Shown here piece after piece: positions 1 through 11,635 of a stretch of 64,000 bases of DNA. The notes beneath the pieces were generated by a model. That model saw only the letters and a list, made by a program, of their open reading frames with translations, searched no databases and was not told where the DNA came from. The stretch lies in the NCBI GenBank assembly GCA_026168455.1, contig CM047426.1, forward strand, positions 71,699,986 to 71,763,985, read 5' to 3'. This stretch comes from Theocolax elegans. Lineage: Eukaryota; Arthropoda; Insecta; Hymenoptera; Cerocephalidae. Both the position numbers and the translations under genes were made by a program. The first letter of the stretch is position 1, and the number at the start of each line of letters is the position of its first letter.

Positions 1-294
1 TTTTTGGTATAGCAATATCAAAACTGGTATATCATTTATAGGATAACCCTTTTGTATGGCTACTTTTATTCTTGTCGTTTCCGGTTAAAGTTAGACATAT
101 CTATTTACCGGGAATTTACGATGTTCTGGAATTAAATGTTTTTCTCAATCACCCGTTTTTATTCGATATTGTTCAGTTTTTCGTATATCTAACTCAAATA
201 TAAAAATACTCGCACATTTCGAATAACGTACACAAGGAATTTGCAGATAACATAAATTATTTCGTGTTTAACATATTAATTATTATATATATAT

Positions 295-556
295 GGGCTA
301 TTTCACGTCAAGTGGTACGATGAAAATTTTAAATCGCTCCAAAATTTGAGAACAGGCTGGAAATATCTTTAAGAAGATAGAAAAAAAATTTTAGGTGTTA
401 AAAATAATTTGCCTAAGAGTTATTCCACCATGAAAAATGGAAATTTTTCAATTTTTCTAAAATTTTTTTTCTATCTTCTTAAAGATATTTCCAGCCTGTT
501 CTCAAATTTTGGAGCGATTTAAAATTTTCATCGTACCACTTGACGTGAAATAGCCC
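295..556. repeat. Palindromic MITE, family A, short copy
   Basis: The left arm begins gggctatttcacgtcaagtg and the right arm ends with its reverse complement (cacttgacgtgaaatagccc). About 115 bp of each arm pair almost perfectly around a short unpaired centre. Both ends sit in an AT/TA run. A longer relative starts at 19176 and shares the first ~165 bp. No coding capacity is seen. It is a non-autonomous fold-back element; the superfamily is not determined. Confidence 0.85.
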
Positions 557-1850
557 ATATATATTATATTATATTAATAACGTTTGTTACAATATTTGAA
601 AATTATACTAGCTTATATAAATATTTCGTTTTAATTTAATTTCAAATTACTATAAGTTTAAATTTCGTGTGTTTAAAAGTTGTATTGTTATTGTTGTTTT
701 ATAATGTAAATACATGTAAAAAGATTATTAAATTTTATTTCTATTGAAACCTTCTAATATACTTAATTATTTAAAATTAATTATTTTTAAAGTACACGTT
801 AAATATAACGAAATAAGTCATTTTAAAGAGAATAAAAATTCTTAGTAGAATGCAAGTAGCATAAGTTTAAACTATATCATTTTATGCATTACTGTACATG
901 AATGCATTTTCTACCTATTTAAATAAATATATACAAAAATATATGTGAACATATTGAAATATACGGAAGTGCAGTAAATATTCAGAATGATCGTAAATGT
1001 ATATAGAGACGAATATAGGGACATGCGGAAATGAACAAAGAGATTAGATTCTATAGTACATAAATCAATAATCTCTTTGCACATTTACGCACATTGATGT
1101 ACCTATTTATACCTTTTTCTTGTATGACGTTACATTTTTCTTTGTTTCGGATTAATTTCTTACGTTTCTGTTTAAAAAGTTCAATAACTCTTGATTATAA
1201 AATATTAATAAGAAATATACAAAAGTACATGAAAAATTAATGTTTACTCTAACCTCTAATTAAATCCTACGAATCTGCTTACGGAACTCATAAGGGGAGT
1301 ACTTGAATGACGGAAAAGGAATTTATTTAAAACTGTAATATATGATACTTGTGGTTTTATTCAAAGAGCCCTAGCGATACCGGATAAAGTTATTTGTCCT
1401 TTTCGAGAAATCTAGGGAAGAGTGGTTTAATGAAAGCACAAATATATATCTTAAGTTCTAAACAACTTTCAATGTCTACTGAAAAATAAAACCAAATTCA
1501 AATCAATGGCTTTAATTAATATTAACTTTGGTTTGGTAAAGTAATGGTGAAATTAAGATACAAAAATTAATGAAAACCATTTATTAAAAATTAACGTAAA
1601 TTTGTAATTATTAGAAGGAACCGCAAAGTTAAAATAATAGCGCATAATGAAAGTAAGTTGAATACAACTCGAGTAATTTTTGTTTTTGTTGGATTTGTTT
1701 CATAAATGTTTTTGAAAAGTCAAAAAGCTTTGTCTCTTATAGGGACCATGGTAAAAATCTCCGGAGACGCGTGTCTTTATTTTGTCAGATGAGTCATTTA
1801 GGTACAGTTAGGTTCAATTTAATATCTAACGTCAAATTAAAAAAAGTAAT
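557..1850. other. Noncoding AT-rich stretch
   Basis: No ORF with protein-like composition, no RNA gene and no repeat with a second copy in the window could be recognised here. Confidence 0.5.
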
Positions 1851-1854
1851 TTAA

Positions 1855-2345
1855 CTCTTTGCGGCCTAGTAAGAATACGTGTTTCCATTTTTTCATACCA
1901 ATTTTTACGATTTTTATTATATTTAACCAAGCGCAAGGTTTTTTGTAGTTTCATGATCATCGAATGTTATAGTTTTAAAATGTATACTATACAATACTGT
2001 TTAAATCTTTTATTAATTTGTTAATATTTGTAAAAAAATTTGAAAAAATAGCCGTTAGTCCTAATTTTTACAAAAATTGATATACATGGGCTTTTTGGGT
2101 CGCTGTTCGCGAACTCAGATTTTGAAAATTCCATTATTAAAAGTCAAAAAGTTCATTATTGAAAGAATTTTTTATTACAGTTTCACGTTATTCCCTACAT
2201 AGAGTTTTCGGGGTTGCTGATTACAAATCCGTTGTCAGATTTTCAAATTTCAGAATGGTGGATAATTTATCAAAATATTTAACATCATAGAATTTTTATT
2301 CTCCATTTTGAATCAGTGATCTTGGATTTAATTTTGACCCCAAAT
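1855..2345 (+). repeat. Possible piggyBac-related repeat fragment after TTAA
   Basis: Directly after TTAA (1851-1854) comes ctctttgcggcc, similar in layout to piggyBac-type ends. The segment contains two diverged copies of a unit near 2096-2130 and 2208-2262 (gggtcgctgtt... and ggggttgctga..., each followed by a cagattttgaaa-like run). The second copy is followed by an aatggtggat motif resembling aatatggcggat in the piggyBac arm near 12683. No matching right end was found, so the element assignment is tentative. Confidence 0.35.
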
Positions 2346-3166
2346 ACCCCTAAGTAAGTCATTTCAAGACAATAGAAAAGTCAATAGTCAATAGAAAAAT
2401 GTATGCAGAAAAGGGTAAAAGGAAGTTCCATCAGATTTGATATATATATATGTCTTATAAAATTTGTTGACGTTTTAGTTATTTAAAAAAAATGCAAACA
2501 ATCGTTTAATATAGTTTCAGTTACAACAGAATTTTACATTGAATTAAATCAATCAATATTCTAGGTGATGATCGATTAATTGAATTTTTTATACAATTAA
2601 TACTCAAAATCATTGATTTTGTCGTACGATATTTACTTTGCATGGGCTGTCATACTCTAAATAAAATACAAGCTCTAAAACATAAAATTTCAATTGTATA
2701 CATTAATTTTTACGATTATTTGAACGGTACATGTACATCTCTTAAGTAAGAATTATACAGGTATATGAAACGTTCTTTAAAAAACTACAAAATGTTATCA
2801 TATTATGCATCTGACGATTAAATCAGTATTTTTAAATATAAAAAATCATAGATACACATAGTAAAAAACTATGTTAAATGTAATTTTATATTTATATTTA
2901 TATTTTAACTTTCTAGTCCAACAAAATAATATTTTCTTCTACTTCATAATGTATTTTACAACAGATACATTAGGTTCCTGATTTGTAGGAATCGTATTAA
3001 ATATTTTTTCGCCCTGATCATCTAAAAAGTCTACTTTATTAACCTCGACGAGTGGAGTAAAGTTGCATTTTATTCCTTCCATCACTTTATTCATCGTAGA
3101 CACAGTTTATTCATCAAAGACTTATTTTTTTTTCATCGTAGACTTATTTTTTTGTTTTTAACACTT
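2346..3166. other. Noncoding AT-rich stretch
   Basis: No supported gene. A tatatatata run lies near 2443, and short T-rich direct repeats (cttatttttt...catcgtaga) lie near 3060-3150. Confidence 0.4.
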
Positions 3167-3248
3167 ACAAGGAGAGCCACACCCTTTGGGAAACGGATCC
3201 TTACCATATAATATCTACTATATAAAAATATGAAGAAAGCCAGAGTTT
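3167..3248 (+). repeat. Solo end of palindromic element family D
   Basis: This stretch begins acaaggagag and contains tatgaagaaagccagagtt. Both occur at the same spacing in the left arm of the complete palindrome at 33723-34391. No opposite arm is present nearby, so this looks like a one-sided remnant. Confidence 0.55.
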
Positions 3249-3480
3249 CATATTCCAATGCCATTTGTTATAATGTTTGTTAATAATAAATTCGGAGTTT
3301 ATGTATTTGTATTGCTTCTGTAAAAAGTTTCTAAGTACTTTTTTCATTTATAACTATATAAATACAAAATTATTACATTAATTAAAAGTTTAAAAAGTAA
3401 TAAATAACTTTTAAAAAGTATATACATTACGAAGAATAGAGTTATATGGTAAGATCACAATTTTAAAACTTGTACTGAAC

Positions 3481-3693
3481 AGATTTTCGGGCTCCCGCTG
3501 TACGTTACGAATGATGTGCAAAGCTTTTGTACAATTTTTTGAGCAGCTGCAACCCAAAATTGTACAAGAATTATCCAAAGGCTGCGCCACTGTCGCGTTC
3601 CTTTCACACTTTAAAGTAGCAGACCGAAAGTTACAGAGCCTTTACACAAAACACAACCTTTCAGGTATTAAATTTATTGAACACCCCAATTAA
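3481..3693 (+). other. Orphan ORF, possible exon or gene relic
   Basis: An open frame runs through an unusually balanced-composition island in AT-rich DNA. From the first ATG at 3511 it gives 60 residues, ending in IEHPN. The frame also stays open upstream to an acceptor-like ctgaacag ending near 3482. An exon could end at ctttcag|gtatta near 3664. The central part (FEQLQPKIVQELSKGCATV) looks like real protein with a predicted helix. I do not recognise the family. It could be an exon of a neighbouring gene, a transposase remnant or chance. Confidence 0.35.
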
Positions 3694-5807
3694 AAACTTT
3701 AATAATTAAATAATTATGATAAAAAGAATATAAATATTTACCCTGTAATATTATTTTCATTAAAATTATTCAATTATTAAAGTTGTTAATTATGTTCAAT
3801 AAAGTTGGTACCTGAAGAGGTCTGGAAATCAAGCATATAAAATGTTGTACAATTTACTTAAATAAATAATTGTTTAATTATTTAATATTGACCGTCGACA
3901 TCGATTCCTTTGATAATTAACAATAGAGGATTAAATGAAATTATTTTTATAAATATTGTCTTTTTATAATATATATATATATATATACAAAGAGTGAGTA
4001 CATCTCTCAATCTTCACTTACTGTCTTTCGTTCTCGTATAACTTATATATTACCAACTGTCAACGTTTGATATCTCTTGATTAAGGAAATCAAAAGTGTA
4101 AACAAGAAAAAGTAATTGGCATTCTTAATTTATTTTATTACAAGATTACTTATATATTATTTTTTTTTTTAATTTTAGGCCTAATTTATCTAATAATAAA
4201 TAATAATATATATTATTATTATTTATCTATTATTATATCTATTATAATTATTTTCCAATACTTACCTAATTTTACTCTCTAAACTATCAAATTGATCTTG
4301 TATGCAATTTTAGGTGACTTATTCTATTCTATAACTACTATAACTTATATCAGTAATTGAAAGTGTCTACCGATCCTAAAATATGTGATAAACCTGGAAA
4401 TATCAGGGAATTTGATTTAATTCTGGAATTTTTGAAGTTTTATTGTTTATTAAGAAATTAAAATCAATGAAAGTCGAGAAAGAAGTCTTTTAAAGATATT
4501 GTAAGAAGAGGATATGGTCTTTGGAAAACAAATTTGTTTGAAGCTGTAGAATATGATTTTTTGGTAAAATGAAAAGACTCTTGTCTTTTGGGATTTTGTT
4601 CCATGGGCCTCGTGGATTAAAATATTCAATATTTTGAAAAATCTATGATTAAAAAGTTCTTACATCAATTGAAATAACTTAAACACTTTTTTTCGACCTA
4701 AAACCATTATTCAAAAATGAAAAAAGCTGACACAGTTTTAAACGAAATCGTTTCCTAAAAGAAAACATCTCTCCTTGTAGATGTGGTTATAAGTGTCTGT
4801 GACAAAATGCAATCGAGTAAAGTAGTAAAAATTCATAGAATTCGTAAACTCGACGAATATAAGTAAACAATTGCATGCGCCTAAATCACATCGACGTTTG
4901 TCTTCTCTTCTAGTCAGTTTGGTTAATTTTGGTAAATGTAATTATAATTATTATTATTGTATTTTATAAATTCAGTTTTATATAGCTGTTTTAATGCTGT
5001 TTATTAAAAAGAAATAAATAACTTTAAATATTTCACATTCTGTTAAAAGTAGTAGTGCTATAATAGAGTAGTAAAATAAATTCCCTTAGAATTTGAATAA
5101 ACAATCATTTAAATTTTGACTCTAAATCGCCCGTGCATGTATTTATGACAAAGTATTATATAAATTTTAATCGGTATTTCCGAACTAATTTGTGTTGCTC
5201 AATATTTTTTCAAATATTGCACAAAACCCTCTTTTATTAGCAACTTACAACAATCATTTTGTTTATTATTATGCTGTTGAAATGAGCTTTTTAAAGTAAG
5301 CAATCTATTGCTATAATAATTTATAATAAATTTTAATATTTTATAAATAATTATATTTAATTATTCGATATTCAATTATTAGATGCTTTGTATGCACCCA
5401 CACAGAAAAGAAGCTTCCAAAAAAAACTTTATAAAATGAGATACTGTACTTCAATAACGGTCTACTTAGGAATAATATCCTTCTCTCTTAGATTTTCCAA
5501 AAGTAACCAGCCTTGGTGGTGGAGTCATTCTTTTTCCTAAATCTTGACCAATACTTGCTTTTATCTAATTAGAATTTGTTATCATGTATGCATAGTCAGA
5601 CGCCTTCATCTTTGCGATTCTGGTATCTCTTTTCTCTTTCGCACTCTCGTTCCATTCTATACATCTTTTCTCTCGCTGTTTCGTTGTCGTCCTACTGGTG
5701 CACCACTCTGCCGATTTGCTTGCATAGACACATAACTGGTGAACCTCCATCACATCTGTCGGAAAATCAACAAGTTTCTGTCACGTGTGTGACTAGTGAT
5801 GTATTGT

Positions 5808-5808
<1 letters not shown>
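3694..5808. other. Noncoding stretch with microsatellites
   Basis: It holds a (TA)n run near 3968-3987 and ATT/TAA-rich repeats near 4180-4250. The pyrimidine-rich, less AT-rich segment 5590-5808 upstream of the (CT)n tract could be regulatory, but no start site or exon can be shown. Confidence 0.4.

Positions 5809-5858
<50 letters not shown>
5809..5858. repeat. (CT)n microsatellite
   Basis: About 25 uninterrupted CT dinucleotides. An apparent Ser-Leu repeat protein across it is an artefact of the repeat. Confidence 0.95.
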
Positions 5859-5859
<1 letters not shown>

Positions 5860-6429
5860 ATAAAATATAATTTTACTTATTTCGTAGAGGTCAATTAAGT
5901 AGACTTTAGATTGTCAGGGTGAAAAAATACTTTTTACTTTTAGAAGTCTTTATTAAAGTCTTTACTCTCTCAAAGTTTATTAAAGTTATTTATTACATTC
6001 ACTCTTTATTAAAGTCATTACTCTCTTTAAGTCTTTACTCTTGACACTCACTTTTTAGTCTCTGCATTCATGACTATGCGCTAATAATATAAAAATAGTA
6101 TCTAATACATTTTTAGTTAAGACTTAAAATTTTTTGAATGTATAGAGAAAAAAATATGATAAAAACAGAACAATTTTTACTGATATATACTGATACATAA
6201 AAAAACATTGAATTGTCATTGTTATCGAATAAAGTGGTACATTTCAAGATGATTTGAGTGACAAATTTTATATTCATACAGTCTGGAAGTAAAAGGCGTC
6301 TATTCTCTCCTGAAACAAACATCAATATTACTCCATTAATACATAAATAACTAATTTTACCCTGATTTTAAAAAGTCCTCGTTATTAAAGAAACATTAAA
6401 GTTATAAACAAAAATAACTATTAGGTAAT
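5859..6429. other. Noncoding stretch
   Basis: It contains a degenerate local repetition of ttattaaagtctttactct-like units at about 5940-6050. No gene is supported. Confidence 0.4.
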
Positions 6430-6626
6430 AAGGCTTGTGATAGCTTGGCCGGTAGTATGAAGGATTCGTACTCGGGTTCGATTCCCAGTATCAGCTGATT
6501 GATACAACCACCACTGGTGAATATATTTTCAACAAGTGTTTTCTTAGCAAACACATCGTATGTGATCTCTGCCGTTGATTAACACCAAGTTACATAAAAC
6601 GAGCGAAGTTAAAATAATAAAAATGG
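6430..6626 (+). mobile_element. tRNA-derived SINE, diverged copy
   Basis: The head has an A-box-like tagcttggccggtagtatg and a perfect B box gggttcgattcc. It continues into the 3' module shared with the other SINEs here (acaaccaccactggtg ... cgaagttaaaataataaaaa). It is more diverged than the copies at 40.5 and 56.8 kb. Confidence 0.8.
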
Positions 6627-7837
6627 AAGAAAGATAGTGCGTGAAATAAAAAAAATGTGTATGAAGTGAAAAATCTTGCATGAAGTAGAGAACGATATTA
6701 TAGGCTCTATAGTTTTTTATTTTTTATCTAAATTTTTGGAAAAATTACATTTTAACATTATCTTGCATGAGTTATTTGGCTGGTTACATAGACCAAATAG
6801 TTTCAAAGATATGTGAGTAGAAATTTTTTGCATTATTTTTTCAAGTGCTTCTATCTCTGGTTCGGAATATTCAATTTTAACCTTTGACATCTCATATATT
6901 TAATTTTTGTAAGCAGTTTTTAGGGAAATATTACGATTTTGAGTTTATATACGTTTCCTTCATTAAATAGCGAGTTTTCGATATACATGGTGACTTTATT
7001 TGTTCAGACTTTGAGTAAGTGAATATTTATATTTAATTTTATTTTAATTCTGTGAACATCGTTATTTGAAAAGTATAGATTTTTTTATTCTTGCACAAAG
7101 TTTGTTAATTACTTTTAATTATTTTTGAGTTATTGCAGAAAAAGGCAACATTTAAAAAAATTCGTAGTATAAAATTGACATCATTTTGTACATGTTTCCC
7201 GGCGGGATGGCTTGGAAATAAATAAAAAATCAAATTCGCAGACGACTTTTTATGGTAAAATTTAACTTATTTGATAAAGATATGTTTTATGTCAAATGAA
7301 GTTATTCTTGCAGATAGATTTATTTTTACTTTTAATATTAACATTTTAAAAATGTTGTGTTAAAAGTTTATTGAAACCGAAACATAACTTATACAGAGTT
7401 CCACGACTTCAACTAAGAGCATTTCAAGCGGCTTTGAAGCAGTTAAGCAACTGCGGACATTGTAACTCTGCTCTTAGGGATTATAACGATCTCTCGCTAT
7501 ACTTTAAGTAAATTTATTCTTAAATACTTCTACTTATCTGTTCGGGTTATGAAGCAAGTAGAAAATGCAGTTGCTTTAAGATCACTTTTTAGCACACTTT
7601 AGTTAAACACTGAGCGTAACACACTGGTCAAGTTACTTGTTCCAAATGATATAGTAATTATTAAAAATTATTATTAAAATAGTAGACCGAGATGCAGGAA
7701 TAGACTACTTATTGGGCTAAATAAAACAAGAATCAATTACAGCGGCGTTATTGATTCTGCGAAAAAGTTAAAACTCAAATAAATAATTATGAGCAGGAAG
7801 GCTAATAATAATATATACAATAATATATATATATTTT
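6627..7837. other. Noncoding stretch
   Basis: AT-rich; no gene, RNA or repeat recognised. Confidence 0.4.
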
Positions 7838-8002
7838 TTTTGTATTATTTTAACGTCGCTCTTTTTATGCTCTCAAATCTTGATTTCCGGATTCACTTGC
7901 TGAAAATACATTCCCCAGTGGTGCTTGTATTAATCGGCTGGGGCCGGGAATCGAACCTGGTACCTCCAGATACCGACCGAGCCATCGCAGGCCTCTGTGT
8001 AA
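7838..8002 (-). mobile_element. tRNA-derived SINE, internally deleted, minus strand
   Basis: Read on the minus strand it runs from aggcctgcgatggctcggtcgg through B box ggttcgattccc and gtgcttgta-side sequence to the tail gagcgacgttaaaataat. About 40-50 bp of the middle of the 3' module (the catcgtatgacctccgtcgctg part) is missing relative to the copy at 40542. Confidence 0.8.
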
Positions 8003-11000
8003 TAATATATCAAATCTTGTTAAGTATACCAAGTGTAACATTACTAACTGCAGTTTTAATAAAGTTACGCATGATCTCTTAGTATTTATAAAAGGGTATG
8101 TGGATGTAATGTGCGTACAAGACATAACACTCGAAAGACTTGAATTTTTCGAATCAACATCTCCACGTAAGTTGCAAATTAAAATTTTATATCGTACAAA
8201 ATTTTAAACGTATTTCTTTCAAAACAATATTTTCAAAATCATGTGTATCAGTGGTTTGTAATAAAATTTGTGTGATCATACCGTAAAAATATTTCAACAT
8301 CTTAGTTTAGTGTTTTGTATTGAAAAATAGACAATGGTTTTAGTGAAAAAGGAAATTTTCCATCCATGATATTGCAAAAAATCATAATTTTGGAAAGTTG
8401 CCAAGAAAAATAGAAGAAAATTTTATTTTTGAACTAATTCATTAAAGCTTTCGTTTATTTCACATAATCTAATTACAAGTTACATTGCGTACCAACGAAA
8501 TAACTATTTGAAGCTCTGACAGATTATAACAACGTGATTGTTTGCCACTCTTACCACGTGGAAAATTTTTGTGGCTTCTTAAAATGTACATTTTATAAAC
8601 TGAGGAAGATTACTTAATAAAAAATTGGCCATATAAAAATTGTATAAAAATACATTTTATAAAATTTTTATAAAAAATATATAAAAGGACTATTTAAAAA
8701 CTAAATTAAACGTTTCAAATGAGCTGCGCCATCCTACAGTAACAGATAAAAACATTTAGATGTCACGAAACAAACAAGGAAACTATTCGCTGATAATCCT
8801 CAAATCTCTTATATTAGTGTTTGTATGCAAAAATATCAGTTCATTACTACTTATATGTTATTCATCGATGAAGCTTAAATAACTTTTACTGTTGTTCGCA
8901 TGCAAAAGTCTCATTTTTAGGGAAACTGTACTTTGAACATGAATACATTTAAATTTATTCGATAAAGCTCAAATGACTTATTCTGGTTTTCGTACACAAG
9001 AGCAGGATTTCTGAAAAAAATTTTTTGCAATTATGACACTTTATTTCTACAATTTTTCGTTGAAAAATTATCTAAACAAAATGGTTTATTTCATCTATTT
9101 TTTTAACAAACTGTAAATATTAAAAAAATTTTATTTGTCAAAGTTGTTTTTTTAATTGAATAAAGTGCTTTAGGTCAATTTAAGATTTAATTACTACATC
9201 CATATATGTTTCATATATACTTAAATACCTTCATATTTTGTTTATTTAGTTACAAACAATGTATTTGGAAGTAAATGTAAGATATGCTGGACAACTAATT
9301 ATAGTGTTTAAATTTTAACTTTAATGAATTTTTTGTAATCTTTCATTGTAAAATAAATGTGAAACGCTATTTTTAAAAAGAATAACATTTTTTCTTATTT
9401 AGTTGAACAATTAATCATATAAAACTAAGTATCACTTATTTAAATGTCTAACCTCAAAATCATTCGTTATACGCATGCGGTAAACTTACGGTGCAATTCC
9501 GCCAGGTGTATATGGGGTTTCTCACCAGAAACTACTCTATATCTTCTGCCCACTGACCATAAAGTTGACGGACATTATGGTCAACGTATGCTCAAAATTT
9601 TTACCAGGGTAAATATAATCTTCATTCGTGCTTTTATGCACCATTATTACAACTTATCTATACGTTCAAAAAATTCTATTAGATGCGTGCAATCATTTTA
9701 AGAAACCTAGAAGAACTATTCTCTCTTTTTTCGACAATTAGTGACTAAGAAGTTTTAATCATAATGCATAAACAGTGTGCATACACCACTTGAAACGTAA
9801 ACAGATTAAAATTATATGTATATGAAAAAATATTTTTACGTATTTAGCATTTCAAATTCTTTTTAAACAAATTGATTGATATTATTTCCGGATTTACTTG
9901 ATATGCACAAAAAAGTGTGTTCAAATTTTACACTGTTCGGAAGTCTCTTTGCATATGTTCTCTTAATTATGAAGTGTGATTTATATTTTTAAAGAGTCAT
10001 ATTTCAAACTTTCATGTAGTAAAAATTGTACCATTTGAACTTGTGTTATTTCTTATAGTTTTTTTTCTTTACAGTACACTCTAAAAAAGAGTAGATTCCG
10101 TAGTAAATGTGAATTACGAATTTTTGAGTTGAATAATATATTACTAATGATAATAAAAATTGGGCCATATATATGAATCTAAAAAAATCATTTCTCGCAC
10201 CTTAAACAAAGTAACAGATGACTCAAAAAAGATTATCCTGCAATATCGTCACAAATTATTGTCAAATAACATGAATAAATATTACAATCGATTAAAACTA
10301 ATAAAGAAAAGTTAAGTAGCATATTGACCTGTCTATAATTGTAACTCTCTAAATATGAAATAGTGAAAAGTTTCTTACTATCGATTAGTGAATATTTAGC
10401 ATTTAAATAGTGATTATTCACTATTAGATTATAGTCATTATTCGCTAACTTATATTTACGGAGAAAATAATTAAGTATTACACACGCAATAATCTTTTAT
10501 AGATCATAATTAGTACATTAATACATGTATTGATACATGCAAGCACTTTCATTGTAAATTTGTCAAATTCTCTAAACCTTACCAATGAAAATAATTCATA
10601 GAGTTTAAACTGGATAATCCCGAAAAGACAATGTAAGCAATAGCGTACTCAACCGACACAATAGAACAGTAATATTTTATTATGATTAAAACCCGAAAAT
10701 TACTGCGCATAAATTGCTAAATTTTTATATTACTAAATAACCTTTCTATAAAATATAGTAAACTTATACCATTTTTCGCAGTGTAATGTTCTTGTTAATA
10801 TATATAATTTTTGTTTTGTTTATAAGTTATTGGCAAAATGGTCTGATTACCTATCGTCATATCCAATTGATGGTCGTAAGAAAACCACTGTTACAATAAA
10901 TAACAAAACTTATACAACTTAAAATATTAGCGATTACCCACAACCCACACGTTTACCCACAACCTAATTTGTTGTCGGTATGCTTAATGGTGTCAAGTAA

Positions 11001-11547
11001 TCGAAAGTCATATATTAGAGTACATATATATTTGAGTAGGTATATTAATATTGTGAGTTAGGTAAGCCCGTTGCGATGCATTTGTTAATGTCAATATAGA
11101 TTTATTCTACGCAATTCACATAATTATATTAAATTTAAGGAGGTAATAACTATGAAATTATGAAGTTTTTACTACGTCTTCTTTGTATACAGTTTTGAAA
11201 TACAACAACGTTGACTGATACGCCTATAGTATTATGTGCGAACTTGAATATAATTTGACATCATGTGTGGAATTTAAATAATTTAAAAATAATTTTTACA
11301 TACAGAATGTCATTTCATAAATAGCAATATACTACCACAGCTCCAAACTATATTCACTTCCCACACGGTCTTATCGCACAGTCGATGAAAAATATCCTAT
11401 GTTAGAGATGTGTATTTTTTCATCGTACACTATTTTCATAATATACTATTTCCAATTACCTTATTCCGATTACTTTGTCTAATTTAAGTAAATAATAAAT
11501 AATATTACAAATTTCTAATTGATTGTTCTTTATTGTATTTTTTTCAG
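8003..11547. other. Noncoding sequence upstream of first recognised semaphorin exon
   Basis: No further conserved exon was found. The first visible semaphorin exon starts in the middle of a codon, so a signal-peptide exon must lie here or further upstream. I could not identify it with any confidence. The rest is AT-rich without recognised repeats. Confidence 0.4.
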
Positions 11548-11635
11548 ATCATGTTCGAGAATTCAGTTGTGGATTGCTATACTACAGAACTCTTTATTTG
11601 GATAGTAAAAGAGATGCTTTGTATGTAGGTGCAAT
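11548..11635 (+). CDS. Sema2a: Sema-2a exon a: start of Sema domain
   Basis: The acceptor is ttttcag; the exon opens with two bases completing a codon. It encodes HVREFSCGLLYYRTLYLD then KRDALYVGA, the classical start of the insect class-2 Sema propeller. The donor gtaagt splits the following Met codon (at|g). Confidence 0.92.

Noticed and set aside
5544..5860. Overlapping small ORFs ending in a Ser-Leu repeat
   Set aside because: Generated by the pyrimidine-rich stretch and (CT)n microsatellite.
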